NCBI GenBank assembly: GCA_965651815.1
Contig: CBFGTJ010000032.1
Location: 1-21,431, forward strand
Direction: 5' to 3'
Source: CBFGTJ01 sp965651815
GTDB lineage: Bacteria; Actinomycetota; Acidimicrobiia; Acidimicrobiales; Microtrichaceae
Length of the DNA stretch: 21,431 bases
Below the pieces are notes generated by a model. That model made no database searches, was not told where the DNA came from, and saw nothing but the letters and a program-made list of their open reading frames with translations. Shown one piece after another: positions 1 through 7,213 of this stretch (within the stretch, counting starts at the first letter, position 1; every line of letters begins with the position of its first letter). Position numbers and translations under genes: made by a program.

Positions 1-1485
1 TCAGAGCTGGGCGAAGACGGTCTTGCTGCGCAGGTAGCCGTCGAGGCCGATCTGGCCGTTCTCGTAGCCCCACCCGGACTGCTTGAACCCGCCGAAGGGC
101 ACGTCGGGGTTCCACACCACCTGGCAGTTGAGCGTCACCTGGCCGGCGTCGAGGCGGCGGGCGAGTCGGTGGGCGCGGGAGAGGTCGCGGGTCCACACCG
201 CGGCGGAGAGCCCGTAGGTGGAGTCGTTGGCCATCGCGACCACCTCGTCGTCCTCGTCGAACGGGGTGACCGCGACCACCGGCCCGAAGATCTCCTCCTG
301 GTAGAGGCGCATGTCGGGCGTGACCTGGGCGAGCACGGTCGGGTGCACGAACCAGCCCCTGCGGTCCATGCGCTCCCCACCGGTGACGACCTTCGCGCCG
401 GCCTCCTTGCCCTCCTCGATGTAGCCCATCACCCGGTGCAGCTGGCGCTCGCTGATCAGCGGCCCGCTGTGCGCACGGTTGCCCTCCTTCGGACCGCCGT
501 AGCGGAGCTTGCCGGCGAGCGTCGTGATGCCCTCGACCACCGCGTCGTACACGCCGCGCTGCACGAACACCCGGGACCCCGCGACGCACGCCTGGCCCGA
601 GTGGATGAAGATGCCCATCGCCGCGGCGGGGATCGCGGTGGCGAGGTCCGCGTCGTCGTAGATGAGCACCGGCGACTTGCCACCGAGCTCGAGCATCACC
701 CGCTTCAGGTTGCCCGCGGCGCCCTCGACGATCTTCTTGCCGACCTCGGTGGAGCCGGTGAACGCGATCTTGTCGACGTCGGGGTGGTCGACCAGCGCCT
801 GGCCGGCCGTGTGGCCCCACCCGTTGACGACGTTCACGACCCCCTCGGGCACGCCCGCCTCGGCGAGCACCTGCTCGATCACGACGGCGGACAGCGGCGT
901 CTCCTCCGCGGGCTTGAGGATGCTGCTGCACCCGGCGGCGAGCGCGGGTGCGAGCTTGGCGGCGGCGTTGAATGCCGGGCCGTTCCACGGGACGATCAGC
1001 CCGACCACCCCGACGGGCTCCTTGATCGTGTACGCGTGCACCGAGATGTCGGCGCCCTGCAGCCCGCCGGACTGGCGGATGTCGAACGCGGTGCCGTCGA
1101 TCTTCGTGCACCACCCGGAGAAGTAGCGGAAGAACTCGACCGCCGCGTCGATGTTGCGCTCGGCCTGGGCGAGCGGCATGCCGGTGTTCAACGAGTCGAT
1201 CTCGGCGAGCTCGGCGTGCCGGGCCTCGAGCAGGTCGGCGATCCGCCAGAGCACCTTCGCCCGCTCCGACTGCGGCTGCTCGCGCCACACGCCCGACTCG
1301 AACGACGCACGCGCCCGTGCGACGGCCTCGTCGACGGCGGCCGGCCCGCCGTCGGTGAACTCGGCGAACTGCTCCTCGGTGACCGGGTCGATGATCGGGA
1401 TGGTCTCCCCGTGGCCCGGCCGGGCACGGAGCTCGTCGATCGTGGCGTCGATCGTGGTCTGTGCGGCTGTGCTCGTTCCCGACAT
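1..1485 (-). CDS. NAD(P)-dependent aldehyde dehydrogenase
   Basis: It oxidises an aldehyde to the carboxylic acid with NAD(P)+ in the cytoplasm; the substrate is not readable from sequence. Visible family motifs run in the expected order: PWNGPAFN in the cofactor domain, FTGSTEVGKKI, LELGGKSP with the general-base Glu, GQACVAGSR with the catalytic Cys, and EEIFGPVV near the C-terminus. I chose the ATG at 1485 (494 aa) because a GGACGGGGGGAC tract lies just upstream and the SGTSTAAQ start is typical; an ATG at 1518 would add 11 residues without a clear ribosome site. The stop codon lies at the very edge of the window, so the gene is complete. It diverges from a mycofactocin-type SDR, so the pair may carry out successive alcohol and aldehyde oxidations (inference). 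Confidence 0.95.
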   Translation of the reverse strand: MSGTSTAAQTTIDATIDELRARPGHGETIPIIDPVTEEQFAEFTDGGPAAVDEAVARARASFESGVWREQPQSERAKVLWRIADLLEARHAELAEIDSLNTGMPLAQAERNIDAAVEFFRYFSGWCTKIDGTAFDIRQSGGLQGADISVHAYTIKEPVGVVGLIVPWNGPAFNAAAKLAPALAAGCSSILKPAEETPLSAVVIEQVLAEAGVPEGVVNVVNGWGHTAGQALVDHPDVDKIAFTGSTEVGKKIVEGAAGNLKRVMLELGGKSPVLIYDDADLATAIPAAAMGIFIHSGQACVAGSRVFVQRGVYDAVVEGITTLAGKLRYGGPKEGNRAHSGPLISERQLHRVMGYIEEGKEAGAKVVTGGERMDRRGWFVHPTVLAQVTPDMRLYQEEIFGPVVAVTPFDEDDEVVAMANDSTYGLSAAVWTRDLSRAHRLARRLDAGQVTLNCQVVWNPDVPFGGFKQSGWGYENGQIGLDGYLRSKTVFAQL

Positions 1486-1523
1486 GTCCCCCCGTCCGAT
1501 CACTCTCATGCTGTGCACTCGCC

Positions 1524-1535
1524 TAGCAGGTGCTA
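1524..1535. promoter_or_regulatory. Inverted repeat TAGCA-GG-TGCTA, candidate operator
   Basis: A perfect 5-2-5 inverted repeat sits in the 142-bp gap between the divergent ALDH and SDR genes. Its position suits a regulator controlling both. No regulator gene is adjacent, so the assignment is an inference. Confidence 0.3.
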
Positions 1536-1550
1536 CGAATGGACGTTAAG

Positions 1551-1565
1551 GGACCGGTGTGGTCC
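1551..1565. promoter_or_regulatory. Inverted repeat GGACC-N5-GGTCC, candidate operator
   Basis: A second perfect inverted repeat (5-bp arms, 5-bp spacer) lies in the same divergent gap, closer to the SDR. It is short and GC-rich, so chance is possible. No clear -10/-35 pair can be assigned around it. Confidence 0.25.
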
Positions 1566-1627
1566 GCACAACGACGACGGCCCACCGGTCGGCACCGCCG
1601 GCGACCTGGGCAGAACGGGGGGAGACG

Positions 1628-2443
1628 ATGGGACGGCTCGACGGTCGGGTGGCGTTCGTGACCGGTGCGGCTCGCGGCCAGGGCCGCGCCGAGGCGGTGC
1701 GGCTGGCGCAGGAGGGCGCGGACGTCATCGCGATCGACCTCTGCGGGCAGCTCCAGTCGGTCGTCTACCCGATGTCGACCAAGGCCGACCTCGACGAGAC
1801 CGTCGAGCTGGTCGAGGGGCTCGGCCGCCGGGTCGTCGCCGCGGAGGCCGACGTGCGTGACGTCGCCGGGTTGCAGGAGGCGTTCGACCGGGGCGTCGCC
1901 GAGTTCGGGCCGGTGACCGTCGTGGTCGCCAACGCCGGCATCGGGCCCGGCGGCATGGCCGACGCCGAGGTCCAGTGGGACGAGGTCATCGACGTGAACC
2001 TCAAGGGGGTCTGGAACACCGGCCGGGTGTCGATCCCCCAGATGGTCGAGCACGGCCGCGGCGGCTCGATCGTCCTGACCAGCTCGACCGGTGGCCTCAC
2101 GGGTGCGCCCTCGGACGTGCCCGGCATGTTGGGCTACACCGCGGCCAAGCACGGGGTGATCGGGCTGATGCGGTCGTGGGCCAACGTCCTCGCGCAGCAC
2201 GAGATCCGCGTGAACAGCATCGCCCCGACGACCGTGCGCACCCCGATGGCCAACGGCGGGGACGTGTCGATGGTGCTCAAGTACGCGCCGGAGCTGGCCA
2301 ACTCGCTCACCAACGCGCTCCCGGTCGAGGCGGTCGACCCCGAGGACGTCGCGAACGCCGTCGCGTGGCTCGCGTCCGACGAGGCCCGCTACGTCACCGG
2401 CACCGTGATCCCGGTCGACGCGGGCAACCTCAACCGCCGGTAG
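1628..2443 (+). CDS. SDR-family oxidoreductase, mycofactocin-coupled type
   Basis: Short-chain dehydrogenase/reductase of 271 aa. The Rossmann motif is VTGAARGQGRA near residue 12. It is followed by an insertion around LCGQLQSVVYPM, the feature of mycofactocin-dependent SDRs that hold a non-exchanging nicotinamide cofactor (established for that subfamily). The NAG motif reads VVANAGIG. The catalytic set is Ser in LTSSTGG and YTAAKHG (Tyr-x3-Lys), followed by RVNSIAPTTVRTPM. The ATG at 1628 follows GGGGGAGACG, a strong ribosome site. It diverges from the ALDH and probably oxidises an alcohol whose aldehyde product the ALDH could take (inference). No mycofactocin biosynthesis gene is in the window, so those would have to lie elsewhere in the genome. 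Confidence 0.93.
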   Translation: MGRLDGRVAFVTGAARGQGRAEAVRLAQEGADVIAIDLCGQLQSVVYPMSTKADLDETVELVEGLGRRVVAAEADVRDVAGLQEAFDRGVAEFGPVTVVVANAGIGPGGMADAEVQWDEVIDVNLKGVWNTGRVSIPQMVEHGRGGSIVLTSSTGGLTGAPSDVPGMLGYTAAKHGVIGLMRSWANVLAQHEIRVNSIAPTTVRTPMANGGDVSMVLKYAPELANSLTNALPVEAVDPEDVANAVAWLASDEARYVTGTVIPVDAGNLNRR

Positions 2444-2506
2444 CCCTGCGTTCGGGGGACGCGGCGCTCGGGGGAGCGTGGAGCCCCGGCCGAGGGCGGA
2501 CGTCGG

Positions 2507-2872
2507 TCAGCGCGCCGCCCCCGCGGAGCAGTCCACGCACCGGGTCGTCGCGGGGCGGGCGCGCAGGCGGTCGATGCCGATGGGCCGCCCGCACTCGACG
2601 CACCGCCCGTACTCGGGCGACCTCACCATCTCGACCGCACGCTCCAGCTCCGCCAGCTCCGCCTCCGCGGCCTCGATCATCGCGATGACGAGCTGGCGCT
2701 CGTAGGCGATCGTGGACCCCTCCGGGTCGTGCTCGTCGTCGATGTTCGCCGTGTCGGCGGCCTCGACGATCGAGGTCCGCTCCCGCTCCAGGGTGGCGAG
2801 GCGCGCGCGGGTCGAGCCCACCGCGGCGTCCAGCTGGGCCGCCAGCTCCTCGCGCTCCGCGTCCTCGAGCAT
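2507..2872 (-). CDS. DksA/TraR C4-type zinc-finger protein
   Basis: A 121-aa protein with an N-terminal helical, probably coiled-coil half (about residues 1-80) and a C-terminal zinc finger. The finger reads CVEC...CVDC, Cys91-x2-Cys94-x17-Cys112-x2-Cys115, the DksA/TraR pattern. DksA-type proteins enter the RNA polymerase secondary channel; actinobacterial members are poorly characterised, so a regulatory role is a family inference. The acidic loop between the helices reads NIDDEHDPEGS rather than the DxxDxA tip of E. coli DksA. It starts 7 bp after the stop of the upstream serine hydrolase on the same strand, with only a weak ribosome site, so translation is probably coupled. Confidence 0.9.
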   Translation of the reverse strand: MLEDAEREELAAQLDAAVGSTRARLATLERERTSIVEAADTANIDDEHDPEGSTIAYERQLVIAMIEAAEAELAELERAVEMVRSPEYGRCVECGRPIGIDRLRARPATTRCVDCSAGAAR

Positions 2873-2879
2873 CAGCTCG

Positions 2880-4016
2880 TCACCGCAGGGCCTCGCACAC
2901 GGCGAGCACCTGGGCCTTGCGCAGCTCCTCGACGAGGTCGTCGCTGGCCTGGGTCGAGATGCTGAACGTCACCGACCTCGTCCCGTCCGCGGAGGCCGCC
3001 ATGAACTGCGTGTACCCGAGGATCGATCCGGTGTGCCCGTACACGGTGCCGCAGCGGGTCCGGTAGCGGAACAGCGCGAGTCCGGCCGAGTTGTCGCCCG
3101 GCCCGGGCGGCGACGAGTCACCCGGATCGACGAAGCGCCGTTGCGCCCGTGCCACGACGTCGCCGAACAGGTCACCGCCCAGGTAGCCCCGCACGAACCT
3201 GCCCAGGTCCTCGGGGGTCGACACGACACCACCCGAGGCCCACGCCCACCCACCGAAGCTCACCGCCTCGGTCACGTCCTCGACGCTGCCGTCGAGCGCG
3301 ACGTCGTAGCCGCGCAGCGTCGGGTCCGGCAGCTCCGGGTCGTCGCGCGCCGGGAGGTGGGTGTCGTCCATCTCGAGTGGGTCGAGCACCCGCTCGGCCA
3401 GCACGTCGGCGAACTGCTGGCCCGTCGCCGCCTCGATGATCAGCGCGGTGACGAACGGGTTCGAGTTCGAGTACTCGTACCGCTCCCCGGGTGCGAAGTC
3501 GGTGCCGGTGCCGGCCATCGCGAGGATCTCCTCCGGCGGTGGCGCCGCGGTCAGCGACTCCCCGACGGCCTCGCCGAACTCGGGGCTGGCCCCGAAGTCC
3601 GGCACCCCGCTGGTGTGGCCGAGCAGCTGGCGCAGCGTGACCGGGTGCCACGCGTCGGGCAGGTCCGGGAGCCAGTCGCCGATCGTGTCGTCGAGGGACA
3701 GGTCACCGGAGTCGACGAGGCTCAGCGCGGTCGCGCCGGTCAGCGCCTTCGACAGGCTTGCGATGCGCATGTGGTGCCCGGCGCCCGGCTCGTCCGAGGA
3801 CCCGGATGCGGCGCGCCCTGCCGTGTGGACGCGGGTCGTGGACCCGTCGTCGATCGTGACGACCACTCCGAGCGGCCCGTCGGCCCGCTCGACCAGCTCG
3901 TCGAGCACGGCGTCGAGCCGGGTCCCGTCGCCCAGCTCGTCCGACGGGGTGGTGCACGCAGTGGTGGAGAGCACGCAGAGCGCGGCGGCGACGGCGAGGA
4001 CGGCGCGGTGTCCCAT
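2880..4016 (-). CDS. Serine hydrolase, beta-lactamase class C/D-Ala-D-Ala carboxypeptidase fold (exported)
   Basis: A 378-aa penicillin-recognising serine hydrolase. The three active-site motifs are present: S87-L-S-K90 (SxxK), Y182-S-N (YxN) and H328-T-G in GHTGS, which replaces KTG as is usual in the class C-like/esterase branch. The N-terminus is a hydrophobic signal peptide ending STTAC21, a weak lipobox, so it may be a lipoprotein. Members hydrolyse peptidoglycan peptides, esters or beta-lactams; which one cannot be said here. The ATG at 4016 follows TAGGGA at a good distance. The zinc-finger gene follows 7 bp downstream. A degenerate REP-like arm lies upstream, at 4042-4057. Confidence 0.92.
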   Translation of the reverse strand: MGHRAVLAVAAALCVLSTTACTTPSDELGDGTRLDAVLDELVERADGPLGVVVTIDDGSTTRVHTAGRAASGSSDEPGAGHHMRIASLSKALTGATALSLVDSGDLSLDDTIGDWLPDLPDAWHPVTLRQLLGHTSGVPDFGASPEFGEAVGESLTAAPPPEEILAMAGTGTDFAPGERYEYSNSNPFVTALIIEAATGQQFADVLAERVLDPLEMDDTHLPARDDPELPDPTLRGYDVALDGSVEDVTEAVSFGGWAWASGGVVSTPEDLGRFVRGYLGGDLFGDVVARAQRRFVDPGDSSPPGPGDNSAGLALFRYRTRCGTVYGHTGSILGYTQFMAASADGTRSVTFSISTQASDDLVEELRKAQVLAVCEALR

Positions 4017-4041
4017 GGTGATTCCCTACCAGTAGAACGTC

Positions 4042-4057
4042 GTGCCGAACAGCACCC
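4042..4057 (-). repeat. Degenerate copy of REP-like arm
   Basis: On the minus strand this reads GGGTGCTGTTCGGCAC. It matches GGGTTCTGTTCGGCAG, the arm at the window end, at 14 of 16 positions. It lies in the short gap upstream of the serine hydrolase. No second arm is visible beside it, so it may be a decayed copy or chance. Confidence 0.35.
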
Positions 4058-4097
4058 CTTCGGGCGCGGATGCCCGATGCGGCGCGGACGGTGGATG

Positions 4098-4427
4098 TCA
4101 GCGCCGCGGCGTCGGGTCGATCCACTCCTCGGTCCACGCTCCCGTCGCGAGCCAGATCCTCGTGCGCTGCCGGTCGCGGCGCCGAGCCTCGCGGAACCAG
4201 TGGTGGCCGGTGCACAGGCGACAACCGCACAGGTTCGGGAGGCGCTCCCAGTTCAGCTCCCAGCCGCAGCGCCACGGCTGGTCCCGCCCGCCGCGTGCCG
4301 CCCAGGCGTGCCACTCGGCGAGGGTGGGAAGGTCGCACGGGCCTTCGGTGTGGTCGTGGTGGGGGACGCAGGCCGCGGGGTGATCGAACCACGCCCGGGG
4401 CGGGCGGTGCACGAGGGTCCGGCTCAT
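4098..4427 (-). CDS. Hypothetical Cys/Trp/His-rich small protein
   Basis: A 109-aa protein I do not recognise. The start at ATG 4427 is chosen for the GGGAG seven bases upstream. Codon third positions are almost all G or C, as in the neighbouring real genes, which argues for true coding. It has six Cys, three of them in CGCRLC, followed by TGHHW and a basic stretch (REARRRDRQRTR). It also has an N-terminal HPAAC...HHDH cluster and many Trp residues. These spacings suggest a metal-binding fold, possibly zinc, but no named family can be assigned. It precedes the serine hydrolase on the same strand with an 81-bp gap. Confidence 0.65.
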   Translation of the reverse strand: MSRTLVHRPPRAWFDHPAACVPHHDHTEGPCDLPTLAEWHAWAARGGRDQPWRCGWELNWERLPNLCGCRLCTGHHWFREARRRDRQRTRIWLATGAWTEEWIDPTPRR

Positions 4428-4555
4428 GTCGAATCTCCCGAGCACCCCGGCGCCCCGCCGGACCGGTCGGCCGGCTACTGGGAGGACGCCGGGTGCACTC
4501 GGCACCCGCGCACGCTGCTCATGGCGGCCACGATAGGCCGGCGCCCGCGGCGCAG

Positions 4556-4577
4556 GTCACCTGTCAGTCACCTGTCA
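4556..4577. repeat. Two tandem 11-bp repeats at the DUF808 stop codon
   Basis: GTCACCTGTCA occurs twice head to tail with no spacer. The copy at 4567-4577 contains the stop codon of the DUF808 gene (read on the minus strand). Confidence 0.6.
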
Positions 4578-5522
4578 GCCGTCGTGGGCGACGGCTGTGC
4601 GCCGGAACGGCAGGCGCGCCACGACGGCGTTGACGACCACGCCGACCACCAGGCCGACGAGCGCCGACGCGAGGGTGTCGAGCACCCAGGCGAGCACCCC
4701 GCCGACCCCGGCCACGTGGTGCACCAGGTCCTCGAGCTCGTGCACCAGGTGGTACGGGGTGGTCCAGCCCAGCTCGTCGGAGCCGACGAGCAGGATGTGG
4801 CCGCCGACCCACAACATGGCAGCGGTGCCGATGACCGACAGCCAGGCGAGCACCTTCGGCATGCCGGTCACGAGCAGGCGGCCCAGCCGTTGTGACCGGC
4901 GCGACGGACGCTCCGCGAGCCGCAGGCCGATGTCGTCCATCTTCACGATGAGCGCGACGACCCCGTACACGCCGATCGTGACGAGCACCCCGACGATGCC
5001 GAGGATCACCCCGCGCGACACGACCGGCTCCTCGATGACCTCCTTGAGGGCGATCACCATGATCTCGGCCGAGAGGATGAAGTCCGTGCGGATCGCCCCG
5101 GAGATCGTCGCCGACTCCGCCTCGGCGCCCTGCGCCGCGGCCGGCACGTCGTGCTCGTGGTCGTCGCGGCGCAGCGCGTGGATGACCTTGTGCGCGCCCT
5201 CGTACGCGAGGAACGTGCCGCCGAACATCAAGATGACCTCGACCACCGTCGGCGCGACCGAGCTGAGCACCAGCGCCGCGGGGAGGATGAACAGCAGCTT
5301 GTTGCGCAGCGACCCCATCGCGATGCGCCGGATGATCGGCAGCTCGCGCTCCGCCGCGAGGCCCCGCACGTAGGCCGGGGTGACCGCGGCGTCGTCGACG
5401 ACGACACCCGCCGTCTTCAGGCTCGCCCGGCCCGCCGCGGCGCCGACGTCGTCCACCGACGCGGCGGCCAGCTTGGCCAGCGCGGCGATGTCATCGAGGA
5501 GTCCGACAAGACCGCCGGCCAT
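4575..5522 (-). CDS. DUF808 (YedI-like) inner-membrane protein
   Basis: A 315-aa polytopic membrane protein. The N-terminus MAGGLVGLLDDIAALAK is the characteristic opening of the DUF808/YedI family. Later family-like segments are KLLFILPAALVLS, GGTFLAYEGAHK, TDFILSAEIMVIALKEV and several hydrophobic helices to the C-terminus. The family has no established biochemical role, so transport or a membrane-stress role is unproven. I chose the ATG at 5522, after AGGGAC, because it gives the canonical N-terminus; a GTG two codons upstream and a far upstream start at 5591 are less likely. It diverges from the M20 peptidase across about 120 bp. Confidence 0.93.
   Translation of the reverse strand: MAGGLVGLLDDIAALAKLAAASVDDVGAAAGRASLKTAGVVVDDAAVTPAYVRGLAAERELPIIRRIAMGSLRNKLLFILPAALVLSSVAPTVVEVILMFGGTFLAYEGAHKVIHALRRDDHEHDVPAAAQGAEAESATISGAIRTDFILSAEIMVIALKEVIEEPVVSRGVILGIVGVLVTIGVYGVVALIVKMDDIGLRLAERPSRRSQRLGRLLVTGMPKVLAWLSVIGTAAMLWVGGHILLVGSDELGWTTPYHLVHELEDLVHHVAGVGGVLAWVLDTLASALVGLVVGVVVNAVVARLPFRRTAVAHDG
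4577..4596 (-). terminator. Stem-loop over the 3' end of the DUF808 gene
   Basis: A perfect 8-bp stem, AGCCGTCG / CGACGGCT, with a 4-nt loop covers the last codons of the DUF808 gene. There is no U-tract, so it is only a candidate terminator or 3'-end stabiliser. Confidence 0.3.
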
Positions 5523-5551
5523 GCTCACGTCCCTGTCTCGGAGGTCGCGCC

Positions 5552-5557
5552 AGTGTA
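5552..5557 (-). promoter_or_regulatory. Candidate -10 element (TACACT) of the DUF808 gene
   Basis: TACACT fits TANNNT and would give a leader of roughly 20-25 nt containing the AGGGAC ribosome site. No convincing -35 element is visible. Confidence 0.35.
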
Positions 5558-5599
5558 CGGCGGCGACGCTTTTCCCGACGCGCACGACCACCCCGGCAG

Positions 5600-5605
5600 T
5601 ACCGT
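5600..5605 (+). promoter_or_regulatory. Candidate -10 element (TACCGT) of the M20 gene
   Basis: The same hexamer stands before several leaderless-type genes in this window. Here a start site near 5613 would leave a leader of about 30 nt carrying the AGGGAGG ribosome site before the GTG at 5642. Confidence 0.35.
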
Positions 5606-5641
5606 CGTCACACGGTCACGACGCGACCAGGGAGGGTGCTC

Positions 5642-7012
5642 GTGGACGGCGAACGGGTGTCTTCCGAAGGTTCGGTCGTCGTCCTCGACGCGGTCCGCTC
5701 GTCGATGCCCGAGCTCGTCGAGCAGTTGCGCCGGCTCGTGGCGATCCCGTCGGTGTCGGGGGCCGGTGAGCCGCCCGAGCCGTTGTTCGAGGCACACGAC
5801 CTCGTCGTCGAGCTGCTGCGCGGCGCGGGCGTCGACGACGTCGACGACCTGGTGGTCGAGGGCAAGGTCGCCCCGGTCGTCGTCGCCCGCGTGCCGCCCC
5901 CGGACGGCGCGCCGACGGTGCTCCTCTACACCCACTACGACGTCGTCCCCGCCGGTGACGAGTCGCTGTGGGCGACCCCGCCGTTCGAGGCGGTCGAGCG
6001 AGACGGCGCGATCTACGGCCGCGGCACCGCGGACTCCAAGGCGAACCTCCTCAGCATCATCGGCGCGCTGCGCGCGTTCGGGGGTCGCCCGCCCGTCGGC
6101 GTGACGGTCATCCTCGAGGGCCAGGAGGAGGTCGGCAGCCCCTTCGACGACTACCCGCCCACCGCACCGGAGCTGTTCCGGTCGGACGCGATGGTGATCG
6201 CGGACGTCGGGAGCGTGCGGCCGGGCGTGCCCACCCTCACCGTGGCGCTGCGAGGCTCCGCCGCGGTCGAGGTCGAGGCGCGCACGCTCGCCGGCGACAA
6301 GCACAGCGGCGTGTTCGGCGGCGCGGCCCCGGACGCCCGGCTCGCGCTCCTCAAGGCGCTCGCCTCCCTGCACGACGAGTACGGCGACGTCGCGGTCCCC
6401 GGCCTGCGCCGCGAGCCGTGGGACGGCGCCACCTACACCGACCAGGAGTTCCGCGAGCTCGCCGAGGTGCTCGACGGCGTGCCCCTGATGGGCACCGGCG
6501 ACCTGGGCTCCCGCATCTGGAGCGGCCCGGCGATCACCGTCACCGGCCTGGACGCGCCCCCGACCGACGCGCCGCTCAACGCGGTCGCCGGCTCCGCCAA
6601 GGCCTCGCTCAACCTGCGCATCCACCCCGCGCAGGATCCGCACGAGGCGCAGGCGGCGCTGGTGGACCACCTGCGCGCCCTGCGCCCGCTGGGGGTGTCG
6701 CTCGAGGTGTCCGCGGGCGAGGTCGGGCCGGGCTTCGCCGCCACCACCGGCGGTCCCGCGTTCGAGGCCGCCACCGCCGCGCTCGCCACCGCCTGGGGCC
6801 AGCCCCCGGTCAGGATGGCCGGCGGCGGCTCGATCCCGATCGTCATGGCGCTGCACGAGGCGGTGTCCGACGCCGAGATCCTGCTGTTCGGCGCGACCGA
6901 CAGCTACGCCAACATCCACGCCCCCAACGAGCGCGTGCTCCTGGACGAGTTCGAGAAGGCGGTGGTCGCCAAGGCGCGGCTGTTCGAGGAGATGGCGTCG
7001 CAGTGGGGGTGA
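5642..7012 (+). CDS. M20-family metallopeptidase (dipeptidase/deacylase type)
   Basis: A 456-aa di-zinc hydrolase of the M20/M25/M40 family. Metal ligands are visible: H98-x-D100 in YTHYDVVPAG, D131 in GRGTADSK, and the catalytic/ligand pair E162-E163 in LEGQEEVGS. C-terminal AGGGSIPIV and SYANIHAPNE fit the conserved end carrying the last ligand His. A dimerisation (lid) domain lies between. It probably cleaves dipeptides or N-acyl amino acids; the substrate is unknown. I chose the GTG at 5642 because AGGGAGG lies 6-7 bases upstream; an earlier GTG at 5636 abuts that site. Its stop overlaps the next reading frame in a GTGA, suggesting co-translation with a transporter that could supply or export its substrate (inference). 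Confidence 0.93.
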   Translation: MDGERVSSEGSVVVLDAVRSSMPELVEQLRRLVAIPSVSGAGEPPEPLFEAHDLVVELLRGAGVDDVDDLVVEGKVAPVVVARVPPPDGAPTVLLYTHYDVVPAGDESLWATPPFEAVERDGAIYGRGTADSKANLLSIIGALRAFGGRPPVGVTVILEGQEEVGSPFDDYPPTAPELFRSDAMVIADVGSVRPGVPTLTVALRGSAAVEVEARTLAGDKHSGVFGGAAPDARLALLKALASLHDEYGDVAVPGLRREPWDGATYTDQEFRELAEVLDGVPLMGTGDLGSRIWSGPAITVTGLDAPPTDAPLNAVAGSAKASLNLRIHPAQDPHEAQAALVDHLRALRPLGVSLEVSAGEVGPGFAATTGGPAFEAATAALATAWGQPPVRMAGGGSIPIVMALHEAVSDAEILLFGATDSYANIHAPNERVLLDEFEKAVVAKARLFEEMASQWG

Positions 7013-7192
7013 CCGGCGACGACACGAGCACGCGGACCGCCGCCGGGGAGGGATCCGCCGGGGTGGCCGAGGCCGGACCGGGAGCCGGCCAGGGCAGCGG
7101 GGAGGACGCCCCCAAGCGCCGCTTCTCGTTCCCCGGCGCCATCACGATCCTCGTCCTCGTCCTGCTCGTGATCTGGGTGCTGACCCTGTTCG
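7009..7192 (+). pseudogene. N-terminal remnant of a YfcC-like carrier
   Basis: This reading frame begins with GTG at 7009 in a GTGA overlap with the M20 stop. It encodes about 40 polar residues rich in Gly/Ala/Glu, then KRRFSFPGAITILVL and one hydrophobic helix ending WVLTLF. That layout resembles the start of YfcC-type C4-dicarboxylate/amino-acid carriers, where the next residues are normally a VPAG-like turn. Here the similarity stops at about 7192 and the frame turns into a shadow of the SLC13 gene. I read it as the 5' end of a lost transporter gene. Alternatively it is the true N-terminus of the downstream permease, separated by one extra base. Confidence 0.5.
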
Positions 7193-7213
7193 CTGTCGGG
7201 GTTCGGCGACCCG

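Noticed and set aside
169..1860. Long plus-strand reading frame of 563 codons over the ALDH gene
   Set aside because: Antisense shadow of a high-GC gene; its translation is His/Arg/Asp-rich low complexity and matches no family, while the minus strand has complete ALDH motifs.
2712..4895. Plus-strand reading frame of 727 codons
   Set aside because: Runs antisense across four genes with good motifs or codon bias; its translation has no recognisable domain.
7181..7183. TGA in the SLC13 frame read as selenocysteine
   Set aside because: Permeases of this type have no selenocysteine at this place, and upstream of the TGA the frame does not look like SLC13 sequence.
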